Positions 8,153 to 15,384 of a stretch of 64,000 nucleotides of DNA are shown in pieces. This stretch comes from Candidatus Babelota bacterium. GTDB lineage: Bacteria > Babelota > Babeliae > Babelales > Vermiphilaceae. The stretch is taken from positions 62,001 through 126,000 of the forward strand of contig RXKB01000009.1 in NCBI GenBank assembly GCA_003963225.1, given 5' to 3'. The first letter of the stretch is position 1; each line of letters begins with the position of its first letter. The position numbers were made by a program, and so were the translations under genes. Under the pieces are notes generated by a model. It searched no databases and was not told where the DNA came from. It worked only from the letters and a program-made list of their open reading frames with translations.

Positions 8153-8869
8153 TGCAGTATTCCTCAGCTTTCCAGCGTTCACGCATTGTTGTGCCATGTG
8201 GACAGCACAAGTTCGGTGGCCCGGTATTCGTAGGCCGCGTTCGCGGAACCTTCCGTCACGCGCCAAGCCTGACGCTCCAACAAGTTTTTGCGCCAAAGAC
8301 TCGCGAGGGTAACGCGTTCGCCTTCTGACTGCGCGCGGATCCATTTGCCATTGGCCTCGATGGCTCGGAGCAATGACTTCTTTTGATTCTCGGTCAACCG
8401 AATGACGGGCATCGTTTTCTCCGGTCGTGGTGGCTGTGGATTGCACCAACGGATTGATCTGGCCCTGGGCTTTGGATTCGACGGGCTTGGGTGCCAAGAC
8501 GTGGCGCACAACCGCCTTCGGTTTCGGGGCAAGCGCGGCAAGCTCCAATCGGGCCTCGACAAGTCGACGTTCAGCACGTTTGCGCGCCCCATTTAGCATC
8601 TCTTCGTCCTGGGCTGCGGAGATCAGAAGTCTCTTCGGCAATCGCTCCACTGCGCACTCGACGATGACGTGGTGCAGATATGCCACCGCGCTCTTATGAC
8701 GCGCAATGGCGCGGGCGGCTTCCCGCTCAATCCGGCTAACCTTGCCCTGGGCAAGAGCGAGCGGCTCGAGCGTGGACCAACCAGCATCGACTTCAGCGGC
8801 CTGGGCTGCGTCGAATATCGCGATGAACTCGCGGTCGATTTGGGTGAGGAGTGAATTGGCGAAGCACAT
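7889..8869 (-). CDS. Composite open frame: N-terminal helical protein reading through into a downstream small gene
   Basis: This frame is open for 326 codons but does not look like one uniform protein. Residues 1-150 are a natural-looking helical protein with Pro/Lys linkers (APKPKAVVRHVLAPKPVES). Residues about 152-238 have an Arg-rich, low-quality composition typical of an off-frame reading. From residue 240 (MVYETIGSRDEK) the sequence again looks natural. In the poor stretch another frame holds a convincing small gene (8179-8412). The start at 8869 is fixed by an operator-promoter with the shared 6-nt spacing. Either the first gene has lost its own stop through an indel, or it is truly nested. 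Confidence 0.5.
   Translation of the reverse strand: MCFANSLLTQIDREFIAIFDAAQAAEVDAGWSTLEPLALAQGKVSRIEREAARAIARHKSAVAYLHHVIVECAVERLPKRLLISAAQDEEMLNGARKRAERRLVEARLELAALAPKPKAVVRHVLAPKPVESKAQGQINPLVQSTATTTGENDARHSVDRESKEVIAPSHRGQWQMDPRAVRRRTRYPRESLAQKLVGASGLARDGRFRERGLRIPGHRTCAVHMAQQCVNAGKLRNTAMVYETIGSRDEKLISMMGKLCGEARESGYYATLYGGTAGTFRVEFSKNVGRRRTPLGRLEIKAFGPLTLMGPVPKDVRDLCAKLVVP
8179..8412 (-). CDS. Small protein nested in another frame of the 8869 open frame
   Basis: Seventy-seven residues starting MPVIRLTENQKKSLLRAIE, with GGAG 6 nt before the ATG. The sequence resembles small phage winged-helix-like proteins: a helix, a short segment ASLWRKNLLERQAWRVTEG, then YEYRATELVLSTW. Composition is far better than in the overlapping long frame. 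Function unknown. Confidence 0.65.
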   Translation of the reverse strand: MPVIRLTENQKKSLLRAIEANGKWIRAQSEGERVTLASLWRKNLLERQAWRVTEGSANAAYEYRATELVLSTWHNNA

Positions 8870-8904
8870 GCACCAAACTTAACACGTAGGCTAAGTGTTG
8901 ACAA
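8870..8904 (-). promoter_or_regulatory. Operator-containing leftward promoter, copy 2
   Basis: Reading leftward: -35 TTGTCA (8899-8904), 17-bp spacer, -10 TAAGTT (8876-8881), 6 nt, ATG at 8869. The operator TTAAC-ACGTAG-GCTAA covers 8879-8894. It has the clearest sigma-70-like -35 of the set. Confidence 0.8.
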
Positions 8905-8934
8905 TGTCAGTGCACATGTATTTTTGATAATTCG

Positions 8935-9963
8935 TCACGCCGCTGCTGCGGCTACACGCTTGTCGATGGCTTGTTGCGCGGTTTCTGGGAGCAGCTCTTT
9001 CAGGTGAGCTGGCATCGGTTTCGACCAATACGCTGCGCACCATTCCCGTACCGACTTTCTCTTTCCCGCGGGCCACTTCTCGATGGTGGATAGCATCTCG
9101 GCCGTGACGGGGGTGGGGAAGTATCGATCGCCCGCGATGCGGAGCAAGCACTGTCGAATCGCTCGCATGTCGTTGTCGAGCGACACCTTGCCCTTGCGAG
9201 CCTTTTCCCGTTCGACGAATTCGTCGCGACGAATTGTGATGCGCCTTGTCGGCGTCTGACTACGTTGACTCGTCACGGGATCGATGGCGTAGGTGCACAC
9301 GATCACGGACTCCTTGTCGTCTTTGAACGATGTGACGGCCCCACCTGGGACTTCACGTTCAGGCCACCAGATTTGAGTGCCTACCGCGATGCGTCTCCCA
9401 TCAAAAACGATCGGCTTGCGGCCGAACATCTTCTCCAGCGCAAGGCAAGCGCTCTCGTTGCTGTACTCGATAGCGGTCCCGTACCAGCCTTCGCCGTTTT
9501 GCTCGCCGAACCAGTAGCCTCCGCGAAACTCCTTATAGATCAGATCGAAGTCGTCGATGTCGAAGAAGAGGCCCGCTTCGATAGCCAAGGTCACTGCTCT
9601 GTACATGGCGGTATTGAGCCGCGTCCAACTATGCCCAGTGGCTTTTTGGCTGTTGTCCCAGAGGTGCTGCAGAAACACCATCGCGGCCGATGAAGTTGGC
9701 GGGGCGCCAGCTCGGTGGACTTCGCCGTCCCCACCGACTTTTCGTGCGACATAGCTTGAGTCGTCCACCGCTGGGCACTCGATCTTCGGAGCGCATTTTG
9801 CGCAGAGAGCGATGGTCGGTTCCGATGACCGGACCTGCTCGATAGCCTTCGCTCCGTCAGAAGCAGCGATCTCCCCGAATGACTTTCCGCCAACCACGTT
9901 GGCCGTGACAATCCATCGCGGAGACGCCGATTCTCCGGACGGTGCTTTCTTTGTCTTTCCCAT
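8935..9963 (-). CDS. Hypothetical phage protein
   Basis: A 342-residue protein with CAKCAPKIEC near residue 54 (possible metal site), aromatic-rich central motifs (FRGGYWFGEQNGEGWYGTA) and a WPAGKRKSVREW segment near the C-terminus. No family recognised. A hairpin lies between it and the upstream gene, so it may have its own start of transcription; AGAGGG and GGAG precede the ATG. Confidence 0.75.
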   Translation of the reverse strand: MGKTKKAPSGESASPRWIVTANVVGGKSFGEIAASDGAKAIEQVRSSEPTIALCAKCAPKIECPAVDDSSYVARKVGGDGEVHRAGAPPTSSAAMVFLQHLWDNSQKATGHSWTRLNTAMYRAVTLAIEAGLFFDIDDFDLIYKEFRGGYWFGEQNGEGWYGTAIEYSNESACLALEKMFGRKPIVFDGRRIAVGTQIWWPEREVPGGAVTSFKDDKESVIVCTYAIDPVTSQRSQTPTRRITIRRDEFVEREKARKGKVSLDNDMRAIRQCLLRIAGDRYFPTPVTAEMLSTIEKWPAGKRKSVREWCAAYWSKPMPAHLKELLPETAQQAIDKRVAAAAA

Positions 9964-9989
9964 GCTCCACGTCCCTCTACAAAATGAAG

Positions 9990-10011
9990 GAGGGCGGCCA
10001 GAGCCGCCCTC
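9990..10011 (-). terminator. Hairpin, probable terminator after the 10626-10021 gene
   Basis: GAGGGCGGC (9990-9998) pairs perfectly with GCCGCCCTC (10003-10011) over 9 bp around a 4-nt loop. On the leftward transcript it is followed by CTTCATTTTG, a weak U tract. It lies 10 nt after the stop at 10021 and before the start at 9963. Confidence 0.6.
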
Positions 10012-10020
10012 GGTGACCGA

Positions 10021-10626
10021 TCAACCTTGGCCTTCGATGATTGCCAATTCGCGGCCGACTTGCCGTGTCAATGCCGCTGCGGAATTGGCGAATGATCCCG
10101 ACGGATTGCTTTCGCTGGGAACGATCGACCACGTGACCTTCGTGTTCGCTCGAGCAAGCGCTCGAATGAGATTCAACTTGTCCTTATGGTATTTCGACTG
10201 AAGCGCTGGACCGTGGGTTGCGATGAATGCGTCCAGCTTTTCTTCGGTGGCATGCATTCCGATGCCATGAAGCAGCACGTGATTGTACGTGTCGGAATCC
10301 GGCCGCTCGTCCAGGACCATCACGTAGATCTCGCCATACGTGCTGGCCTTTGGAGTGTTCCACCGACCATTCTTTGGATTTTGGGTCTGAGCCATAAAGC
10401 GCTGACCATGCTTGGCCTTCGTTTCGATCCACAGCTTGCGCTTGCAACGGTCACGACCGTAAGGGTAGTCGTCTTGGAGATACGCCGTTTCCTGCGACTC
10501 ATGCCCGATCAGCAAGCGTAGACCAGGCGGGAGTGTTGGAGGCGCCACGGGCTCTGCCGCGGGTTGCGCGCTGACGGCTTCCGGGTTGGGTTCGTTGACG
10601 ACTTCGTGTCCGTTGTTGACATCCAT
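10021..10626 (-). CDS. Hypothetical phage protein
   Basis: The 201-residue protein has an Ala/Pro/Glu-rich N-terminal 35 residues, a compact middle (CKRKLWIETKAKHGQRFM) and a helical C-terminal part. GAGGGAG precedes the ATG. It is the first gene after the tRNA-like element and is followed by a strong hairpin, so it is probably a single-gene unit. No family recognised. Confidence 0.75.
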   Translation of the reverse strand: MDVNNGHEVVNEPNPEAVSAQPAAEPVAPPTLPPGLRLLIGHESQETAYLQDDYPYGRDRCKRKLWIETKAKHGQRFMAQTQNPKNGRWNTPKASTYGEIYVMVLDERPDSDTYNHVLLHGIGMHATEEKLDAFIATHGPALQSKYHKDKLNLIRALARANTKVTWSIVPSESNPSGSFANSAAALTRQVGRELAIIEGQG

Positions 10627-10655
10627 GACTAGCTCCCTCTATCGTTCATCCACTT

Positions 10656-10726
10656 GCGGCCCCACCTGGTTGGCTTTTCGAGCTCCCCTCGGAAGGTTGG
10701 TGGTTCGAATCCACCGGGCCGCTCCA
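10656..10726 (+). tRNA. Degenerate tRNA-Gly-like element
   Basis: A perfect 7-bp acceptor stem (GCGGCCC 10656-10662 with GGGCCGC), a canonical T arm GGTGG-TTCGAAT-CCACC, and an encoded TCCA end give a convincing tRNA 3' half. U before CCA and a CCC in the central loop both suit glycine. The middle is abnormal: a 9-bp hairpin with a 5-nt CTCCC loop replaces the anticodon arm, the D arm is nearly absent, and the whole is 71 nt. It lies on the plus strand between two leftward genes. It could be a decayed tRNA, an attachment-site remnant or a tRNA-like RNA. Confidence 0.45.
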
Positions 10727-10740
10727 ATCAAAATCAAACG

Positions 10741-11211
10741 CTACTTCGCCCCACTCGATCCACCAAACTGCAAGGTAATCTGCCCGCGCCGCAACCGAGG
10801 CGGGATCGCTACGTCCGATTGCTTGACGGGCTCGGGCTCGTACTCCGGAACTTCGATTCCAAGTTCGCGCTCGAGCCATGCCGCGGCGAGCCGGCGGTGA
10901 CACTGGTTGTCGCCAACCAACGGGGGAACCTCCCAGCAAAGGAGCGTGGGAATGTTCCCTTCGCCGGCCAATTGCTGGAGCTGTTCGAGCACCGTTTTGG
11001 CGTTCAGCACGCCGAGGATCTCCGTGTTGTACCTGGGCACATATTCCGCCCACGTAACGCTATTGAACCAACTCCCAGGGGCGAGCTTGCTGAAGATCTT
11101 GAACCCCTTGGGGGTATTACGTGGGGCGTATCGGGCGATCGAGATCCGGCCAGGCCCCGTGTAGGTTCGGAACGAAGCGGTTCGCACTACTGGGATTTTT
11201 GAGGTGTCCAT
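10741..11211 (-). CDS. DUF488-type protein
   Basis: The 156-residue protein has the DUF488 pattern: an N-terminal SIARYAPR strand, KLAPGSWF, and then LLCWE followed by QCHRRLAAAWL near residues 93-112, matching the LLCxE...CHR signature. Phages and bacteria often carry this small domain, whose role is unknown. The ATG at 11209-11211 has AAAGGA upstream, so here, unlike the other operator-promoter genes, a short leader with a ribosome site exists. The frame is open further upstream but lacks a start signal there. Confidence 0.8.
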   Translation of the reverse strand: MDTSKIPVVRTASFRTYTGPGRISIARYAPRNTPKGFKIFSKLAPGSWFNSVTWAEYVPRYNTEILGVLNAKTVLEQLQQLAGEGNIPTLLCWEVPPLVGDNQCHRRLAAAWLERELGIEVPEYEPEPVKQSDVAIPPRLRRGQITLQFGGSSGAK

Positions 11212-11228
11212 CGGTTCCTTTCCTGCAT

Positions 11229-11256
11229 AACTTAACACATAGGCTAACTCGTGCCA
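11229..11256 (-). promoter_or_regulatory. Operator-containing leftward promoter, copy 3
   Basis: Reading leftward: TGGCAC (11251-11256), 16-bp spacer, TAAGTT (11229-11234). Operator TTAAC-ACATAG-GCTAA at 11232-11247. This is the only leftward copy whose gene (ATG at 11211) begins well downstream, with a ribosome binding site. Confidence 0.72.
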
Positions 11257-11258
11257 GG

Positions 11259-12002
11259 TCACGCAGCTTTTTTCTGCATAGATAAATCGAGCACAAGTCG
11301 CGGAGTTCCCGCAAGATAGCTCGACTGGAAGAATGCCCCGTGCCCGGCACGCTCCGCAACCACGCGTGCGTACGGCGACTCGAGGCAGAAAAATTTCGCG
11401 GTTTTCGATTCCAGAGCCGCCCACTCCACCGAACATTCAGACCTGTGCTCGGCCTGCAACTCGATGGCCAGAAGGCATGCGAACACCTCGGGCTCTGGGC
11501 GCGCGTGAATGAGGTACTCACCATCGAGCACACCAATGCCTTTGAGTGCTTCCGTGACGGCTTTCGTCGTGCGCTCACGAGCCGACACCGCGGCCGATTC
11601 ATCGATCTCCATGTCGACGAACGCTCGGGTGTGCCGGCGCTCCCAGACGTATGAAGCATACGTTCCTGGTGCGGTGCTCTCGAACATGCACGACTGCACG
11701 AATGTCTCTAGCGCTTTCATCACCCACGACTGCTCGGCGTAATGCATGGCGGCAATGAGCTGGCGACGCGCTTTTGCCCCGGTGGTGCGCAGGATCAGGA
11801 CCATTGCATCACGATGTTCGCCAGCCGCAACGAGAATCCGCTGGGCCTCGTCAAGGATGCGTTTTCGCCCCCTTGGGTCTGGGTCTTCGATCCGTTCATC
11901 AGCAGACGAGCGCCAGGCATCAAGGCTCATACCATTCCGGTACGCGCAGAGCGCATCGTCCAATTCGGCAAGCTTTGGGTATTTGGTCGGCCAGGCTTCC
12001 AT
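11259..12002 (-). CDS. Hypothetical phage protein
   Basis: The 247-residue protein starts MEAWPTKYPKLAELDDAL at 12002, with GGGGTGA upstream; the open frame extends further but into the neighbouring gene. It is helical throughout, with a conserved-looking RKRILDEAQRILVAAG segment and a C-terminal LAGTPRLVLDLS. It lies 4 nt after the stop of the 97-residue gene, so the two are coupled. No family recognised. Confidence 0.75.
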   Translation of the reverse strand: MEAWPTKYPKLAELDDALCAYRNGMSLDAWRSSADERIEDPDPRGRKRILDEAQRILVAAGEHRDAMVLILRTTGAKARRQLIAAMHYAEQSWVMKALETFVQSCMFESTAPGTYASYVWERRHTRAFVDMEIDESAAVSARERTTKAVTEALKGIGVLDGEYLIHARPEPEVFACLLAIELQAEHRSECSVEWAALESKTAKFFCLESPYARVVAERAGHGAFFQSSYLAGTPRLVLDLSMQKKAA

Positions 12003-12006
12003 ATCA

Positions 12007-12300
12007 TCACCCCGCAACGACAAGTTCGAACAGTTCAATTCGCAACGACGCCGGCAACAGCCCCGTCCCACCGACCGCTCTAGCCAAAAGATTGGCGAAC
12101 GACTCGGAGCGTTCCGCCGTCATCAACGCCGCACGCTGCTGCGTCGCGTCTTTTTCGACGAGCGCGTCAACGGCTGTCGCGAAACTTGAGACGCAAAAGA
12201 GCTTACGCGCCATATCCGTTCCACAGAACAGAGCGGCTGCCGTCTCGTACTTCACGCGAAGGTCTTTTTTGCTGAGAGGCTTGTTCCAGGCAGGTTGCAT
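12007..12300 (-). CDS. Hypothetical protein, first gene of the leftward unit facing the XRE gene
   Basis: Ninety-seven residues from the ATG at 12298-12300. This start lies 6 nt from a TAAGTC -10 and 8 nt from a perfect operator palindrome, the same geometry as at other leftward units; a TTG two codons upstream is rejected. The protein is helical (SKKDLRVKYETAAALF) with two cysteines and no recognised domain. Being divergent from the repressor-like gene, it is the best candidate for the first regulated early gene. Confidence 0.75.
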   Translation of the reverse strand: MQPAWNKPLSKKDLRVKYETAAALFCGTDMARKLFCVSSFATAVDALVEKDATQQRAALMTAERSESFANLLARAVGGTGLLPASLRIELFELVVAG

Positions 12301-12334
12301 GTTCAAGACTTAGCATATAGGCTAAGTGGTGCAA
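12301..12334 (-). promoter_or_regulatory. Operator-containing leftward promoter, copy 4 (perfect palindrome)
   Basis: Reading leftward: -35 TTGCAC (12329-12334), 16-bp spacer, -10 TAAGTC (12307-12312), 6 nt, ATG at 12300. Operator TTAGC-ATATAG-GCTAA at 12310-12325 has perfect half-sites. Confidence 0.8.
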
Positions 12335-12353
12335 GTAGAAAACGCATGTCCAC

Positions 12354-12371
12354 GCGAGAAATATTTCGCGC
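12354..12371. repeat. Near-perfect 18-bp palindrome in the control region
   Basis: GCGAGAAAT and ATTTCGCGC are reverse complements with one mismatch, centred on AT. It sits midway between the two divergent promoters. A second protein, or a different dimer, could bind here. Confidence 0.5.
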
Positions 12372-12382
12372 GCCTCACGCGC

Positions 12383-12396
12383 GGCACACGTGTGCC
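12383..12396. repeat. Perfect 14-bp palindrome in the control region
   Basis: GGCACACGTGTGCC reads the same on both strands. It ends 2 bp before the XRE-side operator at 12399, so proteins bound at the two sites would touch. Confidence 0.5.
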
Positions 12397-12398
12397 AA

Positions 12399-12441
12399 TT
12401 AGCCCTGGCGCTAACTCACTGCACCAACTAGGATAAGACCC
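12399..12441 (+). promoter_or_regulatory. Operator and promoter of the XRE gene, operator copy 5 (perfect palindrome)
   Basis: Operator TTAGC-CCTGGC-GCTAA at 12399-12414, identical half-sites to copy 4. TAGGAT (12429-12434) is a good -10, 7 nt before the ATG at 12442; its -35 position falls inside the operator, so binding there should shut the gene off. Confidence 0.72.
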
Positions 12442-12753
12442 ATGACCTCGTCCACCCGTACTCGTGGCAGACCCCCACGAACCACCGCACAAGAGCAGTC
12501 CGCTGACTCTGGTGGCAGCAGCAAAGAAGTGCCCAAGGCTCCAGAGGGAACATTGGCCTGGTATTTGGCTGCTGCCCGAATCAAGGCCGACATCACGAAG
12601 ACCCAAATGGCCGAGAAGCTGCGTGTCCGGCCGCCTGTGATCACCAAAATTGAAAGCGGCGCCCACGACATTTCCGAGAGCACCGTAAAGAAGTATGCTC
12701 TGGCGCTTGGCTGTCGGTACGAACTGAAGTTCGTCAAAGCGACGAAGGAGTAG
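12442..12753 (+). CDS. XRE-family helix-turn-helix regulator, candidate operator-binding repressor
   Basis: The 103-residue protein has a disordered, Arg/Pro/Ser-rich first 35 residues, then an XRE-type HTH: ITKTQMAEKLRVRPPVITKIE at about 51-71, followed by SESTVKKYALALG. It heads the rightward unit just before the terminase small subunit. A perfect operator overlaps its own -35 and others lie in leftward promoters, so it may repress itself and the early units. That link is inferred from position and symmetry only. Confidence 0.85.
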   Translation: MTSSTRTRGRPPRTTAQEQSADSGGSSKEVPKAPEGTLAWYLAAARIKADITKTQMAEKLRVRPPVITKIESGAHDISESTVKKYALALGCRYELKFVKATKE

Positions 12754-12760
12754 CGTTTGC

Positions 12761-13180
12761 ATGCCGATGGGCAGGCGGCAGAAGTTTCGGATCGCCGATA
12801 TAGAGGAAGCCCTGCGTCTTTGCGCCGGAATTCGCGGGGCCGCTGCGCTGAAGCTCGGGACCACCACGACCACGGTCACCAATTACATCAATCGGTCGAA
12901 GCGCCTGCAGGATGTAGTGGCGGAACTCGAAGAGCAGCACCTCGACATGGCCGAGTCGAAGTTGTTGGCTGGCATCAAGAATGGCGACCGAACATACGTA
13001 ATATTTTATCTTAAAACGAAGGGCAAGCGTCGTGGATACACTGAGCGTGTGGATGTGTCGGGTCCGGAAGGCCTTCCAATAGCATTAGACATCGACTTGT
13101 CCCAGGCTTCTGATGAGGAACTACTCGCCATCATCCGCGGCAGCCCAGGCGCTAACAAGGGCAATTCGCGCAAAGGCTGA
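12761..13180 (+). CDS. Terminase small subunit (putative)
   Basis: The 139-residue protein has an N-terminal HTH (RIADIEEALRLCAGIRGAAALKLG then TTTVTNYINRS), a helical middle, and the KRRGYTERVDVSG segment common in small terminase subunits that precede TerL. It would recognise phage DNA for packaging. It ends 67 nt inside the TerL frame. Start at 12761, with a second Met two codons on. AGGAG lies about 10 nt upstream. Confidence 0.8.
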   Translation: MPMGRRQKFRIADIEEALRLCAGIRGAAALKLGTTTTTVTNYINRSKRLQDVVAELEEQHLDMAESKLLAGIKNGDRTYVIFYLKTKGKRRGYTERVDVSGPEGLPIALDIDLSQASDEELLAIIRGSPGANKGNSRKG

Positions 13181-14654
13181 ACTCGAGCGCCGGTACCGGG
13201 AGCGTCTCAAGCCGGGTACTGCTTGGTCGCCAAACCCAGGGCCGCAAGACCAGTTCATTCACAGCGACGCATTTGAATGTTTATATGGTGGCGCAGCGGG
13301 CGGCGGAAAAAGCTGGGCTTTGGTTCACGATGTTTTGCGTGACGTCGACAAGCCGCAGTTCGCAGGTCTCCTGCTCCGCAATTCGTACCCGGAGCTAGAG
13401 AAGACGCTTATCCGCGAGTCGCTCAAGATCTATCCGAAGCTCGGGGCGCATTACAACGAGGCTAAGAAGCTCTGGACATTCCCGTCAAAGGCGCAGGTCT
13501 ATTTTGGGTACCTGGAGCGGGATGCGGACGTCGAGCAGTACCAAGGCGCCGAGTTCCAATACGTCGGTTTCGACGAATTGACCCATTACACCAGATACCA
13601 ATACACGTACCTCATCTCCCGCCTCAGAAGTCCAGCGGGGATACGCGCACGCATGCGGGCAACGACGAACCCAGGTTCGCGTGGTCATGCGTGGGTCAAG
13701 GCTCGATGGGCGCCATGGGTTGACCGTTCCAACGAGTACAAGGGCATTCTCGCTGAGCCTGGTCAGATCCTTCGTTTTCGCAATACACCGAAGGGCGAAG
13801 AGTACACAGACCTCGCGAAGCTCACGCGGCAATTCATCCCGGCTCGGCTCGAGGACAATCCCAAGCTGCTCGACAACGATCCCGAATACGCGGAGCGGCT
13901 CGAGATGCTCGATCCGGTTGCTCGCGAGCAGCTCCGCTATGGTCGGTGGGACGTCCTTCCATCCGCAGGCGCGTACTTCCAGCGCACATGGTTTCACGAG
14001 CTGGCCGACTCCGAGTTGCCCGGGGACTGCACGTGGGTCCGATTCTGGGACAAGGCGGCCACGGAACCCAGCGACACCAACCAAGATCCGGACTGGACGG
14101 TTGGCCTGCTGGTCGGTTTTTCGCCAAGCACGAACCGCTTCTACGTGCGCGACATGGTGCGCTTCCGTGGCTCCCCCGGTGTCGTCGAGGCCGAAATCAA
14201 GAAGATCGCGGAGAAGGACGGGAAGCACGTCAAGGTTCGCATGGCTACCGACCCAGGCTCAGCAGGCAAGGGCGAGGTTGCGGCCTACGTCCGCCTGCTC
14301 GTCGGGTACGACATCCGGACCAAGCCCGAGAGCGGGTCGAAGATTCTGCGAGCTGGGATCGTTTCCGCCCAGGTGCACAAGCGAAGCACTGGGGGCGTGC
14401 ACGGTCGGTTCTCCGTTGTTCGTGGGGCATGGAACGCCGAGTTCTACGCCGAGCTCGAATCGTTCCCCGATGGCGACCACGACGACATCGTTGATGCGCT
14501 GAGCGGTGCCTTCGACTGGTTGGTGAACAGTGCCGGCGGCGAGCAGCCCGAGTTTGGAGTTCGAATCATAGGCGCCGAGAGGCCGGTAGACGAGGACGAA
14601 CTGGACGGAGCCTACTCGCGGCTTTCCGACGACTATTTCGACGAACCGTTCTAG
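13113..14654 (+). CDS. terL: Terminase large subunit (packaging ATPase/nuclease)
   Basis: The 513-residue protein has both TerL domains. The ATPase domain shows Walker A GGAAGGGKS (59-67) and Walker B YVGFDELTH with D154/E155. The RNase H-like nuclease shows FWDKA (D313), ATDPGS (D380) and GDHDDIVDAL (D455-D461). It drives DNA into the prohead and cuts concatemers. The ATG at 13113 is the only usable start because no ATG, GTG or TTG occurs in frame before the conserved part; this gives a 68-nt overlap with the small subunit. Confidence 0.95.
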   Translation: MRNYSPSSAAAQALTRAIRAKAELERRYRERLKPGTAWSPNPGPQDQFIHSDAFECLYGGAAGGGKSWALVHDVLRDVDKPQFAGLLLRNSYPELEKTLIRESLKIYPKLGAHYNEAKKLWTFPSKAQVYFGYLERDADVEQYQGAEFQYVGFDELTHYTRYQYTYLISRLRSPAGIRARMRATTNPGSRGHAWVKARWAPWVDRSNEYKGILAEPGQILRFRNTPKGEEYTDLAKLTRQFIPARLEDNPKLLDNDPEYAERLEMLDPVAREQLRYGRWDVLPSAGAYFQRTWFHELADSELPGDCTWVRFWDKAATEPSDTNQDPDWTVGLLVGFSPSTNRFYVRDMVRFRGSPGVVEAEIKKIAEKDGKHVKVRMATDPGSAGKGEVAAYVRLLVGYDIRTKPESGSKILRAGIVSAQVHKRSTGGVHGRFSVVRGAWNAEFYAELESFPDGDHDDIVDALSGAFDWLVNSAGGEQPEFGVRIIGAERPVDEDELDGAYSRLSDDYFDEPF

Positions 14655-14709
14655 GCACACGTTGACATCTCCGAGAAGTCAGCAACAACCGGCTTTGGAG
14701 GAACACGTC

Positions 14710-15384
14710 ATGACGATTTCGATAGGCAATCTCGTCGCGATGCCAAACCAGCAAATCTTCGCTGATGCCACAGGCAACATGCTCGCCATCGCGGAACCGG
14801 GCTCGGGCGCCACCACCGCACTGCTGATGGCGGCGTGTCGGCATGTCGAGGCCTCGGACTGGTCGGCTGTCGTGTTCGCACCTTCGACTCCAGACTTGCG
14901 AGCGGGGCTTCGTGTGAGCGCAGCAAAGCTCTTGAGTGGGATGGGCGCGAAATATCTCGAGCACCATCGAACCTACGTCTTCAAGAGCGGTGCAACGTTG
15001 AAGCTGGCGGCTCAGGATTCAATGGATGCGCGCGACATCCAGGGGATGTGCTTTTCATTCGTTGGTTTCAATCATATCGAACGATTCGATCCCAAATTCG
15101 TAATGACCGCCGCGACGAGAGCCCGAGAAACCGTTGCCTATCGTCAGGCGCCGATTGGCATGCTGCGCATTCTGCATGCGCTCAGAATCATGCCTGGACC
15201 GATGGTCACGGTTCGGCCGCGGGCGTGCGCGGTTGTTTCCAGTAACGTCAATGTCTCCACCATCGAATGGGCCGAATCTGCGTTCCAAAACAGGATCCGT
15301 ATGCGCACCGAAGAAAACACTCACTTGGCTCCGGAGGTAGTTCAATTCCTTCGGAACGCCTCCATGGAGCACTATGCCGAATAG
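14710..15384 (+). CDS. TerL-like pseudo-ATPase (terminase ATPase-domain paralogue with lost catalytic residues)
   Basis: The 224-residue protein aligns by eye with residues about 57-158 of the neighbouring TerL. Its EPGSGATT (29-36) sits where TerL has Walker A, but the essential Lys is missing. FSFVGFNHIERF (115-126) matches TerL FQYVGFDELTHY with the Walker B Asp-Glu replaced by Asn-His. GAKYLEHHRTYVF also matches GAHYNEAKKLWTF. The nuclease domain is absent. GGAGG lies 8 nt before the ATG at 14710, which fixes the start. It is expected to fold like the TerL motor but not hydrolyse ATP, perhaps as a regulatory partner. Homology is inferred from this alignment. Confidence 0.65.
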   Translation: MTISIGNLVAMPNQQIFADATGNMLAIAEPGSGATTALLMAACRHVEASDWSAVVFAPSTPDLRAGLRVSAAKLLSGMGAKYLEHHRTYVFKSGATLKLAAQDSMDARDIQGMCFSFVGFNHIERFDPKFVMTAATRARETVAYRQAPIGMLRILHALRIMPGPMVTVRPRACAVVSSNVNVSTIEWAESAFQNRIRMRTEENTHLAPEVVQFLRNASMEHYAE

